DNA of 64,000 bases from Paraburkholderia hospita (GCF_002902965.1 NZ_CP026107.1:620001-684000); one strand, 5' to 3'. Shown: positions 17,657 through 27,339, counted from the stretch's first letter. The notes: a model not told the origin generated them from the letters alone. Numbers and translations are program-made.

Positions 17657-19006
17657 ATGACTACACCCTACGCCAGCGCGCAGCAGGCCGCGCCCGCAGT
17701 CGATGCGGGAACGGGCGCGGCGCTCGCCGACGAACAGCGGATCATGAGTCTGCTGGTTCGCCGGCTGATTCCGTTTCTCGCGCTGATTTACGTCGTCGCT
17801 TATATCGACCGCTCCGTGGTCGGCTTCGCGAAGCTGCACATGAACGCGGCTGTCGGCATCAGCGACGCGTCCTATGGCCTCGGCGCGGGGCTGTTCTTCA
17901 TCGGCTATTTTCTGTGCGAAGTGCCGAGCAACCTCGCGCTCGAACGCTTCGGCGCGCGTGTATGGTTCGCGCGGATTCTGTTCACGTGGGGCGTCATCAC
18001 GATGCTGATGTCGCTCGTGAGCGGTCCGGCGAGCTTCTACGTGCTGCGCTTTCTGCTCGGCGCGGCGGAAGCGGGCCTGTATCCGGGCATTCTGTACTTC
18101 CTCACGAAGTGGTTTCCGATGCGGCATCGCGCGCGCATCATCGGCTTGCTGGTGCTTGCGCAACCGCTTGCGGGGATTCTGACGGGACCCGTCGCGGGCT
18201 TCGTGCTGTCGACGCATGGCGTGTTCGGCCTGTCGAACTGGCAGACGCTGTTCGTGCTGAGCGGCTTGCCCGCCGTGCTGCTGTGCGTGCCGACTTTGCG
18301 CGTGCTGCCCGAGTCGCCCGCGAACGCGAAGTGGCTCGCGGCGTCGGACCGCGCGTGGATCGAACGCGAACTCGCCGCCGATAGCGCGTCGTATGGGTTG
18401 CAGTCGCACGGCAATCCGCTTGCGGCGCTGAAGGACAAACGCGTGCTGCTGCTCGCGCTGCTGTTTCTGCCGTTTCCGCTGAGCATCTACGGTTTGTCGT
18501 TGTGGCTGCCGACGATCATCAAGGCGTTCGGCGTCACCGATGCCGTGACAGGTCTGTTGTCCGCCGTGCCGTATCTGTTCGCGGTGGTGGGGCTGTGTGT
18601 CGTGCCGCGTCATTCGGATCGCAAGCGTGAACGGTACTGGCACATCGTCGTCGTGTCCGGCGCCGCAGCGATTACGATGGCATTGAGCGCATGGACGCAC
18701 ACGCCCGCGCTGCAATTCCTGTTCATCTGCCTGACGGCGTTCTCGCTGTATTCGATCCAGGCGGTAGTGTGGGCGCTGCCCGGCCAGTTTTTGTCGGGCG
18801 CGCGCGCAGCCGTCGGCATCGCGACGATCAATTCGCTCGCGAACCTGGGCGGCTACGTCGGGCCATACGGCATCGGTCTGATCAAGGATGCGACGGGCAG
18901 CCTCGCGTCCGGCCTGTACTTCCTGTCCGCGACGCTGCTGTTCGCCGTCGTGATTACGTTCGTCGTGCGGGCGTCGTTGCCCGAACCGAAGGCGCATGCG
19001 CGCTGA
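17657..19006 (+). CDS. MFS transporter (anion:cation symporter type), probable sugar-acid importer
   Basis: A 449-residue, 12-span major facilitator protein. The first span reads FLALIYVVAYIDRSVVGFAKLHM, the D-R-x-N/S-V-G-F-A signature of the ACS family (phthalate, glucarate and tartrate permeases). The span 2 region YGLGAGLFFIGYFLCEVPSNLALERFGAR is equally typical. It lies between the semialdehyde dehydrogenase and the keto-deoxyarabonate dehydratase. The most likely substrate is therefore L-arabonate or another pentonate. The CAGGAGACATAGCA ribosome site lies directly after the tandem hairpin repeat. Confidence 0.88.
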   Translation: MTTPYASAQQAAPAVDAGTGAALADEQRIMSLLVRRLIPFLALIYVVAYIDRSVVGFAKLHMNAAVGISDASYGLGAGLFFIGYFLCEVPSNLALERFGARVWFARILFTWGVITMLMSLVSGPASFYVLRFLLGAAEAGLYPGILYFLTKWFPMRHRARIIGLLVLAQPLAGILTGPVAGFVLSTHGVFGLSNWQTLFVLSGLPAVLLCVPTLRVLPESPANAKWLAASDRAWIERELAADSASYGLQSHGNPLAALKDKRVLLLALLFLPFPLSIYGLSLWLPTIIKAFGVTDAVTGLLSAVPYLFAVVGLCVVPRHSDRKRERYWHIVVVSGAAAITMALSAWTHTPALQFLFICLTAFSLYSIQAVVWALPGQFLSGARAAVGIATINSLANLGGYVGPYGIGLIKDATGSLASGLYFLSATLLFAVVITFVVRASLPEPKAHAR

Positions 19007-19051
19007 TGCGCATGTGACCCGTTCAAAACATTTTCTAGCGGAGCCCAAGTC

Positions 19052-19981
19052 ATGACCTCACAACGCACTCCACGTTATCGCGGCATCTTCCCTGTGGTGC
19101 CGACCACGTTCACCGAAACGGGCGCGCTCGATCTGGAGAGCCAGAAACGCGTCGTCGATTTCATGATCGACGCGGGCTCGGACGGCCTGTGCATTCTCGC
19201 GAACTTCTCCGAACAGTTCGCGCTCTCCGACGACGAACGCGAGACGCTCACGCGCGTGATGCTCGAACATGTTGCGGGCCGCGTGCCCGTCATCGTGACG
19301 ACGAGCCACTACAGCAGCGCCGTGTGCATCGAGCGCAGCCGCCGTGCGCAGGAGCAGGGTGCGTCGATGGTGATGGTGATGCCGCCGTATCACGGCGCGA
19401 CGTTCCGCGTGCCCGAGACGCAGATCTATGAGTTCTATGCGCGGCTGTCGGACGGCATCGACATTCCCATCATGATTCAGGACGCGCCCGCGAGCGGCAC
19501 CGTGCTGTCGGCGGCATTTCTTGCGCGGATGGCGCGTGAGCTCGAACAGGTGTCGTACTTCAAGATCGAGACGCCGGGCGCGGCTGCGAAGCTGCGCGAG
19601 TTGATCCGCCTCGGCGGCGACGCGGTGGAAGGTCCGTGGGATGGAGAAGAAGCGATCACGCTGTTCGCGGATCTCAACGCGGGCGCGACGGGCTCGATGA
19701 CGGGCGGCGGCTATCCCGACGGCATTCGTCCGATTCTCGAAGCGTTCCGCGAAGGCAAGCGCGATGAAGCGTTTGCGCACTATCAGCGCTGGTTGCCGCT
19801 GATCAATCACGAGAACCGTCAGACGGGTCTGCTCGCGGCGAAGGCGCTGATGAAAGAGGGTGGCGTGATCGCATGCGAGGCCCCGCGTCATCCGCTGCCG
19901 CCGATGCATCCCGATACGCGTGCCGAACTGATCGATATCGCGCGCAGGCTTGATCCGCTGGTGCTGCGATGGGGGAAGTGA
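19052..19981 (+). CDS. L-2-keto-3-deoxyarabonate dehydratase (DapA/NanA family)
   Basis: A 309-residue TIM-barrel protein. GIFPVVPTTFTETGALDLES opens the fold. The Schiff-base lysine is K171 by count in SYFKIETPG, the same number reported for the Azospirillum enzyme. PYHGATFRVPE and AGATGSMTGGGYPDG are further family blocks. The reaction dehydrates and deaminates nothing; it converts L-2-keto-3-deoxyarabonate to 2,5-dioxopentanoate, the substrate of the dehydrogenase two genes upstream. An AGCGGAG ribosome site precedes it. It is the last gene of the plus-strand operon before the composite inverted repeat. A closely related DHDPS-family lyase role cannot be excluded without assay. Confidence 0.88.
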   Translation: MTSQRTPRYRGIFPVVPTTFTETGALDLESQKRVVDFMIDAGSDGLCILANFSEQFALSDDERETLTRVMLEHVAGRVPVIVTTSHYSSAVCIERSRRAQEQGASMVMVMPPYHGATFRVPETQIYEFYARLSDGIDIPIMIQDAPASGTVLSAAFLARMARELEQVSYFKIETPGAAAKLRELIRLGGDAVEGPWDGEEAITLFADLNAGATGSMTGGGYPDGIRPILEAFREGKRDEAFAHYQRWLPLINHENRQTGLLAAKALMKEGGVIACEAPRHPLPPMHPDTRAELIDIARRLDPLVLRWGK

Positions 19982-20020
19982 ACGTGTAGGGCGTTAGCGG
20001 CGCTGGGCGGGGTGGTTGTC

Positions 20021-20961
20021 TTTGCGCTGGCGTCCGCGGTGTGGTGTTTGCCGTTCATGCGTTGGCCGGTGTGTTTGCCTTTGCGCTGGCATCCGCGTTA
20101 CGGTCTTCGCTGTGCACGCGTTGGCCCTGTGCGGGGCGGTAGGTATTTTTGTCTGCGACGGCTTGTTGGTTTGCTTCGGGTTTTCGCTGGCATCCGCGCT
20201 ATGTCTTCGTGCTTCAAGCGTTGCCCCTGTGCGGGGCGGCACCTACTTTTCTTTGCCGCCGCAAAGAAAAGTAGGCAAAAGAAAGCGGCTCACACCGCCA
20301 ACATTTCTCCCTGCCTGAGGGCCCCCAACGGGTCTTCCGCTTCACACGGCAACCTTCCTGTTCGCTTTCGTTGCCAACGCTCTCGCGCTGCGCCGCACCC
20401 GCTTCACGCGCCCGCAATCCGGCATGCCGTGCCAGATAGTCCACCGCCGCCCAGGTGGCAAACTGTGTGTAGGCCGTAGTACTTGCGCGCACCTCACTCC
20501 AGACCGATAGCGCACGCGTCCCACCCCGTAAGAGCGCCACCCTATACGACGCGACAACCTACACACTGTTTCCCACCTGGGCGGCACATACCATTCGTTG
20601 CCACTAGCACGTGTACGGGGGTGTGAAGTGGGTGAGGCGTTCATTCAAAGCGTTGGCAACTAACAAGAGTCACGTGAATGCCGTGTGAAGCGTAAGAACC
20701 TTTGGGGGCCCTCAGGCAGGAAGAAGAGTTAGCGGTGTGAGCCGCTTTCTTTTGCCTACTTTTCTTTGCGGCGGCAAAGAAAAGTAGGTGCCGCCCCGCA
20801 CAGGGGCGACGCATGAACGGCAAACACCGTCACGCGGATGCCAGCGCAAACACAAGCAAACCAAACCGCCCGCGCCACGAAGGTAAAACGCGGATGCCAG
20901 CACAGAGGCAAAAAACAAACCGCATGCGCAGCAAACCCCGCATCGCGGATGCCAGCGCAAA
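20021..20961. repeat. Composite inverted-repeat element between convergent operons
   Basis: The core spans 20218-20812. Two ~110-bp arms (20218-20327 and 20703-20812) are inverted copies. Each contains a perfect 15-bp hairpin, CCTACTTTTCTTTGC with a 4-base loop (20242-20275 and 20755-20788). A weaker inverted match continues inward. An inner pair, 20446-20473 against 20558-20585 (28 bp, two mismatches), shares the same centre near 20515. Outside the core, a tttgcgctggcatccgcg-like motif occurs three times on the left (20021, 20080, 20181) and three times inverted on the right (20833, 20889, 20944). The open frames inside are not genes. Confidence 0.9.
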
Positions 20962-20985
20962 CCCCGGCTTAGCGTCGCAGACAAA

Positions 20986-22167
20986 TCACCCCGGCACTCG
21001 AACCCACCCTTCCATCAAAACCCGCGCACTCCGGCTCATAACGGCCTTCTTAACGGCCCACTCGCCGTCTTCGAGCGTTGCCAGCGCACCAACCCGCAAA
21101 GTCCCCGAAGGATGCCCGAAGCGCACAGCTTCGCGCTCGCCACCGCCAGCGGCAAGATTCACCAGCGTGCCAGGAATAGCCGCCGCCGTGCCAATAGCCA
21201 CAGCCGCCGTCCCCATCATCGCGTGATGAAGCTTCCCCATCGACATAGCGCGCACGAGCAAATCGACATCATCAGCAGCAACAACCTTGCCGCTCGAAGC
21301 GACATAACCAGAAGGCCGGGCCACAAACGCCACCTTAGGCGTATGCTGCCGCGTCGCGATCTCATCAAGACTCTTGATCAGCCCCATCCGCAGCGCCCCA
21401 TGCGCACGAATGGTCTCAAACTTCTTCAGCGCCGCGTCATCGCTATTGATCGCGTCCTGCAGTTCCGTACCCGTGTAGCCGATAGCATCGGCATCAACGA
21501 AAATCGTAGGAATACCCGCATTGATCATCGTCGCCTTGAGCGTGCCGACGCCGGGCACCTCCAGATCATCGACGACATTACCCGTCGGGAACATCGCGCC
21601 TCCCGCGCCTTCCTCTTCCGCAGCAGGGTCCAGAAACTCGAGCCGCACTTCCGCAGCAGGAAAAGTCACGCCATCGAGCTCGAAGTCCCCCGTCTCCTGC
21701 ACGGAGCCCTTAGTAATCGGCACATGCGCAATGATCGTCTTGCCGATATTCGCCTGCCAGATGCGCACGACAGCAACGCCGTTATCCGGCACACGTTCAG
21801 GATCGACAAGTCCACCCGAAATCGCAAACGGCCCCACCGCCGCCGACAGATTCCCGCAATTCCCACTCCAGTCGACAAACGGCTTATCGATCGACACCTG
21901 CCCGAACAGATAATCCACATCATGATCCGGCCTGCTGCTCTTCGCGATGATCACCGTCTTGCTGGTGCTAGACGTCGCGCCGCCCATGCCGTCGATCTGC
22001 TTGCCATAAGGATCAGGGCTGCCGATCACGCGCAGCAGCAACGCATCGCGCGCGGCGCCCGGCACTTGCGCCGCTTCGGGCAAATCCTTCAGGCGAAAGA
22101 ACACGCCTTTGCTGGTGCCGCCGCGCATATACGTGGCGGGAATCTTGATCTGAGGTGCGTGTGCCAT
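20986..22167 (-). CDS. prpF: 2-methylaconitate cis-trans isomerase
   Basis: A 393-residue PrpF-family protein. It starts IKIPATYMRGGTSKGVFFRLKDLP, the family's conserved opening. Other blocks include DPYGKQIDGMGGATSSTSKT, VDWSGNCGNLSAAVGPFAI (catalytic-region Cys) and GVGTLKATMINAGIPTIFVDADAIGYTG. It isomerises 2-methyl-trans-aconitate to the cis form made usable by aconitase, completing the AcnD route of the methylcitrate cycle. It follows acnD after 36 bases with CAGGATCAAAACAT before the ATG. It is the last gene of the minus-strand unit, ending at the composite repeat. Confidence 0.93.
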   Translation of the reverse strand: MAHAPQIKIPATYMRGGTSKGVFFRLKDLPEAAQVPGAARDALLLRVIGSPDPYGKQIDGMGGATSSTSKTVIIAKSSRPDHDVDYLFGQVSIDKPFVDWSGNCGNLSAAVGPFAISGGLVDPERVPDNGVAVVRIWQANIGKTIIAHVPITKGSVQETGDFELDGVTFPAAEVRLEFLDPAAEEEGAGGAMFPTGNVVDDLEVPGVGTLKATMINAGIPTIFVDADAIGYTGTELQDAINSDDAALKKFETIRAHGALRMGLIKSLDEIATRQHTPKVAFVARPSGYVASSGKVVAADDVDLLVRAMSMGKLHHAMMGTAAVAIGTAAAIPGTLVNLAAGGGEREAVRFGHPSGTLRVGALATLEDGEWAVKKAVMSRSARVLMEGWVRVPG

Positions 22168-22203
22168 ATGTTTTGATCCTGTTGAATCTGATGACGATCT
22201 GTC

Positions 22204-24801
22204 TCAGGCCGCTGCCTTCGACGACTCCAGGAAGTCTTGCGCAAAGCGCTGCAGCACGCCGCCCGCTTCGTAAATCGACACTTCTTCCGCGGTATCGAGA
22301 CGACACGTGACGGGAACTTCAACGCGCTCGCCGTCCTTGCGATGAATCACGAGCGTCAAATCCGCGCGCGGCTTGCGCTCGCCGATCACGTCGTACGTCT
22401 CCGTCCCGTCGATACCCAGCGCGAGCCGGTTCACGCCCGGCTTGAACTCCAGCGGCAGCACGCCCATGCCGATCAGGTTCGTGCGGTGAATGCGCTCGAA
22501 GCCTTCCGCCACGATCGCCTCGACACCCGCGAGCCGCACGCCTTTCGCCGCCCAGTCGCGTGACGAGCCCTGGCCATAGTCCGCGCCCGCGATGATGATG
22601 AGCGGCTGCTTGCGGTCCATGTAGGTTTCGATGGCTTCCCACATGCGCGTGACCTTGCCTTCGGGCTCGATGCGCGCCAGCGACCCCTTCTTCACCTGTC
22701 CATCCACGACAGCCATTTCATTGGCCAGCGTTGGATTGGCGAACGTCGCGCGTTGCGCGGTGAGGTGATCGCCGCGATGTGTCGCGTAAGAGTTGAAGTC
22801 CTCTTCGGGCAAGCCCATTTTCGTGAGGTATTCGCCCGCTGCGCTGTTCGCGAGAATCGCGTTCGACGGCGACAGGTGGTCCGTCGTGATGTTGTCGCCG
22901 AGCACGGCAAGCGGGCGCATGCCCTGCAACGTGCGCTCGCCAGCCAGCGCGCCTTCCCAATACGGCGGACGACGAATGTACGTGCTTTGCGCGCGCCAGT
23001 CGTAGAGCGGGCTGATCGGCTCGCCGCTGGCGGCCGTCACGGCGAACATCGGCTCGTAGACCTTGCGGAACTGCTCCGGCTTCACGCTCTGCCTGACGAT
23101 CTCGTCGATCTCTTCATCGCTCGGCCAGATGTCCTTCAGATAAACCGGCTTGCCGTCCTTGTCGGTGCCGAGCACATCGCGCTCGATATCGAAGCGGATC
23201 GTCCCCGCAATCGCATACGCGACGACGAGCGGCGGCGACGCGAGAAACGCCTGCTTCGCATACGGATGGATCCGGCCATCGAAGTTGCGGTTGCCCGACA
23301 GCACGGCCGTCGCGTACAGATCGCGATCGATGATCTCTTGCTGGATCTTCGGATCGAGCGCGCCCGACATGCCGTTGCACGTCGTGCACGCAAACGCGAC
23401 GATGCCGAAGCCGAGCTTCTCCAGATCGGGCAGCAGGTTTGCTTCCTGCAAATACAGCTCGACGGCCTTCGATCCCGGCGCCAGCGACGACTTCACCCAC
23501 GGCTTGCGCGTCAAACCGCGAGCGTTCGCATTGCGCGCGATCAAAGCCGCTGCGATCACGTTGCGCGGATTGCTCGTGTTCGTGCAGCTCGTGATTGCCG
23601 CGATGATGACCGCGCCATCGGGCATCTGTCCCGGCACTTCTTCCCATTTGCCGGCAATGCCGCGTTCGGCGAGATCGGACGTCGGCAGGCGTTTGTGCGG
23701 ATTCGACGGACCCGCCATGTTGCGCACGACCGTCGACAGATCGAACCTGAGCACGCGCTCATATTCGGCGTTCTTAAGCGAATCGGCCCACAGGCCAGCC
23801 GCTTTCGCATACGTTTCGACCAGCTTCACTTGCGCATCGTCGCGGCCCGTGAGGCGCAGGTAGTCGATGGTCTGTTCGTCGATGAAGAACATCGCGGCCG
23901 TCGCGCCGTATTCGGGCGCCATGTTTGAGATCGTCGCGCGGTCGCCGAGCGTAAGGCTCGACGCACCTTCTCCGCGAAACTCCAGATACGCGCCGACTAC
24001 TTTTTCTTTACGCAGGAATTCCGTCAACGCGAGCACGATATCGGTTGCGGTGATGCCCGGCTGACGTTTGCCCGACAGCTCGACGCCGACGATATCCGGC
24101 AGGCGCATCCACGAAGCCCGGCCCAACATCACGTTCTCCGCTTCCAGACCGCCGACGCCCACGGCAATCACGCCAAGCGCATCGACGTGCGGCGTATGAC
24201 TGTCCGTGCCGACGAGCGTGTCGGGATATGCGACGCCATCCGCAGCATGAATGACAGGCGACATCCGCTCCAGATTGATCTGGTGCATGATGCCGTTGCC
24301 CGGCGGAATCACTTCGACGTTTTTGAATGCCTTCTTGGTCCAGTTGATGAAGTCGAAGCGGTCTTCGTTGCGCCGGTCTTCGATTGCGCGGTTCTTCGCG
24401 AACGCATCCGGGTCGAAGCCGCCGCATTCGACAGCGAGCGAGTGATCGACGATCAACTGAACGGGTACAACGGGGTTCACCTTGGCCGGGTCGCCGCCCT
24501 GATCGGCGATCGCATCGCGCAGTCCGGCGAGATCGACGAGTGCTGTCTGACCGAGAATGTCATGACACACGACGCGCGCCGGAAACCACGGAAAATCCAG
24601 ATCGCGCTTGCGGTCGATCAATTGCCGCAGCGAATCGGTCAGCGTCGCGGGATCGCAGCGGCGCACGAGGTTCTCGGCGTGCACGCGCGACGTGTACGGC
24701 AGCTTGTCATAAGCACCCGGCTGGATCGCGTCGATCGCGGCGCGCGTGTCGAAATAATCCAGCGAAGTGCCGGGCAGCGGTTTGCGGTGTGCAGTATTCA
24801 T
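22204..24801 (-). CDS. acnD: Fe/S-dependent 2-methylisocitrate dehydratase AcnD
   Basis: An 865-residue aconitase-family protein of the AcnD type. Visible blocks are RVVCHDILGQTALVDLAGLRDA, VGTDSHTPHVDALGVIAVGVGG, the cluster-ligand regions TSCTNTSNPRNV and FACTTCNGMSGALDP, and the C-terminal GADYGQGSSRDWAAKGVRL with the substrate-binding serine and arginine. It dehydrates 2-methylcitrate to 2-methyl-trans-aconitate and works with PrpF. ATG 24801 (MNTAHRKPLPGTSLDYFDTR) is chosen by family start; an in-frame ATG lies 15 bases upstream, and neither has a strong ribosome site. A terminator-like hairpin separates it from prpC. Confidence 0.93.
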   Translation of the reverse strand: MNTAHRKPLPGTSLDYFDTRAAIDAIQPGAYDKLPYTSRVHAENLVRRCDPATLTDSLRQLIDRKRDLDFPWFPARVVCHDILGQTALVDLAGLRDAIADQGGDPAKVNPVVPVQLIVDHSLAVECGGFDPDAFAKNRAIEDRRNEDRFDFINWTKKAFKNVEVIPPGNGIMHQINLERMSPVIHAADGVAYPDTLVGTDSHTPHVDALGVIAVGVGGLEAENVMLGRASWMRLPDIVGVELSGKRQPGITATDIVLALTEFLRKEKVVGAYLEFRGEGASSLTLGDRATISNMAPEYGATAAMFFIDEQTIDYLRLTGRDDAQVKLVETYAKAAGLWADSLKNAEYERVLRFDLSTVVRNMAGPSNPHKRLPTSDLAERGIAGKWEEVPGQMPDGAVIIAAITSCTNTSNPRNVIAAALIARNANARGLTRKPWVKSSLAPGSKAVELYLQEANLLPDLEKLGFGIVAFACTTCNGMSGALDPKIQQEIIDRDLYATAVLSGNRNFDGRIHPYAKQAFLASPPLVVAYAIAGTIRFDIERDVLGTDKDGKPVYLKDIWPSDEEIDEIVRQSVKPEQFRKVYEPMFAVTAASGEPISPLYDWRAQSTYIRRPPYWEGALAGERTLQGMRPLAVLGDNITTDHLSPSNAILANSAAGEYLTKMGLPEEDFNSYATHRGDHLTAQRATFANPTLANEMAVVDGQVKKGSLARIEPEGKVTRMWEAIETYMDRKQPLIIIAGADYGQGSSRDWAAKGVRLAGVEAIVAEGFERIHRTNLIGMGVLPLEFKPGVNRLALGIDGTETYDVIGERKPRADLTLVIHRKDGERVEVPVTCRLDTAEEVSIYEAGGVLQRFAQDFLESSKAAA

Positions 24802-24968
24802 GGCGTAGGGACACATGCGATATTGATCGTGAGCCGGCGTGCGATGCCGTGTCGCGGCTTCGGCACACATGGCTCCGTGTGGTGGCCGGCTTGCCGTCCA
24901 CGTGTTTCTTGCGAAGTGTAGCGCTTCAGCGGGTGCCGGGTGTAGCGGCGCAAACATAAAAAGCGCAT

Positions 24969-25007
24969 AAAAAGCAGCCTTGGCTCGCGGGTATGCCGAA
25001 CCAAGGC
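24969..25007 (-). terminator. Intrinsic terminator-like hairpin between prpC and acnD
   Basis: Read on the minus strand, GCCTTGG pairs with CCAAGGC across an interrupted stem (a CG pair inside), followed by TGCTTTTTATG. The hairpin lies about 50 bases behind the prpC stop and 170 bases before acnD. It would reduce, but not necessarily stop, transcription into acnD-prpF. Confidence 0.65.
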
Positions 25008-25058
25008 CGAACAGGATTGCGGCTCTCGCACCGCACTTCCAGGAGTCGAGTTGCTCGT

Positions 25059-26228
25059 TCAGGCGCGCTTCGAAAGCGGCACGAACGCGAGATCGTCCGG
25101 ACCCGTGTAATTTGCGCTGGGTCGAATGATCTTGTTGTCGACGCGCTGCTCGATGATGTGCGCGGCCCAGCCGGACGTGCGCGAGATCACGAAGAGCGGC
25201 GTGAACATTGCCGTCGGCACGCCCATCATGTGATACGACACCGCGCTGAACCAGTCGAGATTCGGGAACATCTTCTTGACGTCCCACATCACGCTTTCAA
25301 GCCGCTCGGCGATATCGAACAGCTTCGTGTTCGACGCTTCTTTCGACAGCTTCTTCGCCACTTCCTTGATCACCTTGTTGCGCGGATCGGAGATCGTGTA
25401 CACAGGATGGCCGAAGCCGATCACGACTTCCTTGTTCTCGACGCGGCGGCGGATGTCGGCTTCTGCCTCATCCGGCGTCTGGTAGCGCGACTGGATCTCG
25501 AATGCGACCTCGTTGGCGCCGCCGTGCTTCGGCCCGCGCAGCGCGCCGATCGCGCCCGTGATGGCCGAATACATGTCCGAGCCCGTGCCCGCGATCACGC
25601 GGCCCGTGAACGTCGACGCATTGAATTCATGTTCAGCGTAGAGATTCAGCGACACATGCATCGCATCGACCCATGACTTCGGCGGCTCCACGCCATGCAG
25701 CAGATGCAGGAAGTGGCCGCCGATCGAATCGTCGTCGGTTTCGACTTCGATCCGCTTGCCGTTGTGCGAGTAGTGGTACCAGTACAGCAGCATCGAGCCG
25801 AGCGAGGCCATCAGCTTGTCGGCGATATCGCGGGCGCCCGGCAGGTTGTGATCGTCTTTTTCCGGCAGCACGGTGCCCAACACGGACACGCCTGTACGCA
25901 TCACGTCCATCGGATGCGCGGCGGCGGGAATCCATTCGAGCGCGGCCTTCACGTTCGCGGGCAGGCCGCGCAGCGCTTTGAGCTTCTTCTTGTAAGCGGC
26001 GAGTTCGGCGACGTTGGGCAGCTTGCCGTGCACGAGCAGATGCGCGATCTCCTCGAATTCGCAGGCGCCCGCGAGATCGAGAATGTCGTAGCCGCGGTAG
26101 TGCAGGTCGTTACCCGTCTTGCCGACCGTGCACAGCGCAGTGTTGCCCGCCGTCACGCCCGACAGGGCCACGGATTTCTTCGGCTTGAATGCGCCCGCGC
26201 TCGTTGCGCCGTTGTCTGCTTCGCTCAT
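25059..26228 (-). CDS. prpC: 2-methylcitrate synthase
   Basis: A 389-residue citrate-synthase-fold protein. Landmarks are [24 protein letters not shown], the histidine segment [33 protein letters not shown] and the Asp/Arg region [31 protein letters not shown]. It condenses propionyl-CoA with oxaloacetate. ATG 26228 ([16 protein letters not shown]) follows a strong GGAGGAAG ribosome site. It lies 20 bases behind prpB and is cotranscribed from the sigma-54 promoter. A longer open frame running upstream overlaps prpB and is an artefact of GC-rich DNA. Confidence 0.95.
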   Translation of the reverse strand: MSEADNGATSAGAFKPKKSVALSGVTAGNTALCTVGKTGNDLHYRGYDILDLAGACEFEEIAHLLVHGKLPNVAELAAYKKKLKALRGLPANVKAALEWIPAAAHPMDVMRTGVSVLGTVLPEKDDHNLPGARDIADKLMASLGSMLLYWYHYSHNGKRIEVETDDDSIGGHFLHLLHGVEPPKSWVDAMHVSLNLYAEHEFNASTFTGRVIAGTGSDMYSAITGAIGALRGPKHGGANEVAFEIQSRYQTPDEAEADIRRRVENKEVVIGFGHPVYTISDPRNKVIKEVAKKLSKEASNTKLFDIAERLESVMWDVKKMFPNLDWFSAVSYHMMGVPTAMFTPLFVISRTSGWAAHIIEQRVDNKIIRPSANYTGPDDLAFVPLSKRA

Positions 26229-26248
26229 GTGTCTTCCTCCAGGTGCCA

Positions 26249-27142
26249 TTACTTGTGTGCGGCGAACAGCGCGTCGAGCTTGTCCTCGTACGCGTGATAG
26301 CCAAGGTATTTGTAGAGATCGTCGCGCGTTTGCATCGTCGGGACGGCGGCCTTTTGCGTGCCGTCGCGCAGCACGGTCTCGTAGAAGTTGAGCGCTGCCG
26401 CGTTCATCGCGCGATACGCGCCGCAGCAGTACAGCGCAATGTCGACGTTCGCTTCGCGCAGTTCCGTCGTCGTGAAGAACGGCGTTGCGCCGAACTCGGT
26501 CAGGTTCGCGAGAATCGGCACCTTCACAGCGGCCTTGAAGCGGCGGTAGTCGTCGAGCGTTTTCATCGCTTCGGGGAAGATCATGTCCGCGCCTGCTTCG
26601 ACATACGCGACGGCCCGCTCGATCGCTGCATCGATGCCTTCGGCGGCGGCCGCGTCGGTGCGGGCCATGATGACGAACTGGTCGTCGGTGCGCGCATCGA
26701 CAGCGGCTTTCACGCGATCCACCATCTCTTCCGTCGCGACGACTTCCTTGTTCGGGCGATGCCCGCAGCGCTTCTGGCCGACCTGGTCTTCGAGATGAAC
26801 GGCCGCGACGCCCGCCTTGATGAACGAGCGGACCGTGCGTCCGATATTGAAAGCGCCGCCCCAGCCCGTGTCGATATCGACGAGCAGCGGCAGGTTGGTG
26901 GCGTCGGTGATGCGGCGGGCGTCCGTCAATACGTCGTCCATCGTGCTGATGCCGAGGTCGGGTACGCCAAGTGAGTTTGCGGCGACGCCGCCGCCCGACA
27001 GATACAGCGCCTTGAAGCCGACGGCTTCGGCCATCTTTGCGACGTACGCGTTGATCGCGCCGACGACCTGCAGCGGTTGTCCTTCTGCAACAGCCAGGCG
27101 GAATGCCGCGCCGGCGCTGGTGGGTTGTTTGGCTGAGTTCAC
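26249..27142 (-). CDS. prpB: 2-methylisocitrate lyase
   Basis: A 297-residue PEP mutase/isocitrate-lyase-fold protein. The catalytic KRCGHRPNK motif, [20 protein letters not shown] and [21 protein letters not shown] are present. It splits 2-methylisocitrate to pyruvate and succinate. GTG 27142 ([15 protein letters not shown]) is chosen because it gives the usual family length and a GGAG site at the right distance. The open frame continues upstream, but there lies a consensus sigma-54 promoter. prpB is the first gene of the prp operon, divergent from prpR. Confidence 0.94.
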   Translation of the reverse strand: MNSAKQPTSAGAAFRLAVAEGQPLQVVGAINAYVAKMAEAVGFKALYLSGGGVAANSLGVPDLGISTMDDVLTDARRITDATNLPLLVDIDTGWGGAFNIGRTVRSFIKAGVAAVHLEDQVGQKRCGHRPNKEVVATEEMVDRVKAAVDARTDDQFVIMARTDAAAAEGIDAAIERAVAYVEAGADMIFPEAMKTLDDYRRFKAAVKVPILANLTEFGATPFFTTTELREANVDIALYCCGAYRAMNAAALNFYETVLRDGTQKAAVPTMQTRDDLYKYLGYHAYEDKLDALFAAHK

Positions 27143-27173
27143 TGTGAGGCTCCGTTGTTTGTACGGCTTTATC

Positions 27174-27189
27174 TGCAAGTGGCGTGCCA
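27174..27189 (-). promoter_or_regulatory. Sigma-54 promoter of the prpB operon
   Basis: The minus strand reads TGGCACGCCACTTGCA, an exact TGGCAC-N5-TTGC -24/-12 element. It places transcription start roughly 20 bases before the prpB GTG. The divergent gene encodes a sigma-54-type activator, which supports the assignment. Confidence 0.9.
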
Positions 27190-27253
27190 TGCAGCGTCGC
27201 ATCGCTAAGTCTCTGATTTTGCGAGGCACACATCCGCACGGACGTTCGTAGAA

Positions 27254-27289
27254 ATTTCAAAAATGAAATCGGCGGTTTCTGTTATGAAA
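27254..27289. promoter_or_regulatory. Two likely PrpR upstream activator sites
   Basis: ATTTCAAAAATGAAAT (27254-27269) is palindromic except at its A4 spacer. TTTCTGTTATGAAA (27276-27289) repeats the TTTC-N6-GAAA plan. Their centres are 21 bp apart, two turns, at 70-110 bases upstream of the sigma-54 promoter, as expected for enhancer-type sites. Confidence 0.72.
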
Positions 27290-27339
27290 TTTGGCGCGCA
27301 TAATGGAGAGTCCCGCCGCTTTTGAACCGGATCGCTTCG

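Noticed and set aside
20012..20823. Open frames with PCAGRHLLFFAAAKKSRQKK-type translations on both strands
   Set aside because: They are translations of the inverted-repeat arms and their hairpins. The same peptide arises from both arms in opposite directions, so it is repeat sequence rather than two genes.
22753..23928. 391-codon plus-strand open frame
   Set aside because: Shadow of acnD with Arg-rich composition and no family features.
25059..27260. A 733-residue prpB-prpC fusion protein
   Set aside because: The upstream part is prpB DNA read in a wrong frame. prpC has its own strong ribosome site and start at 26228.
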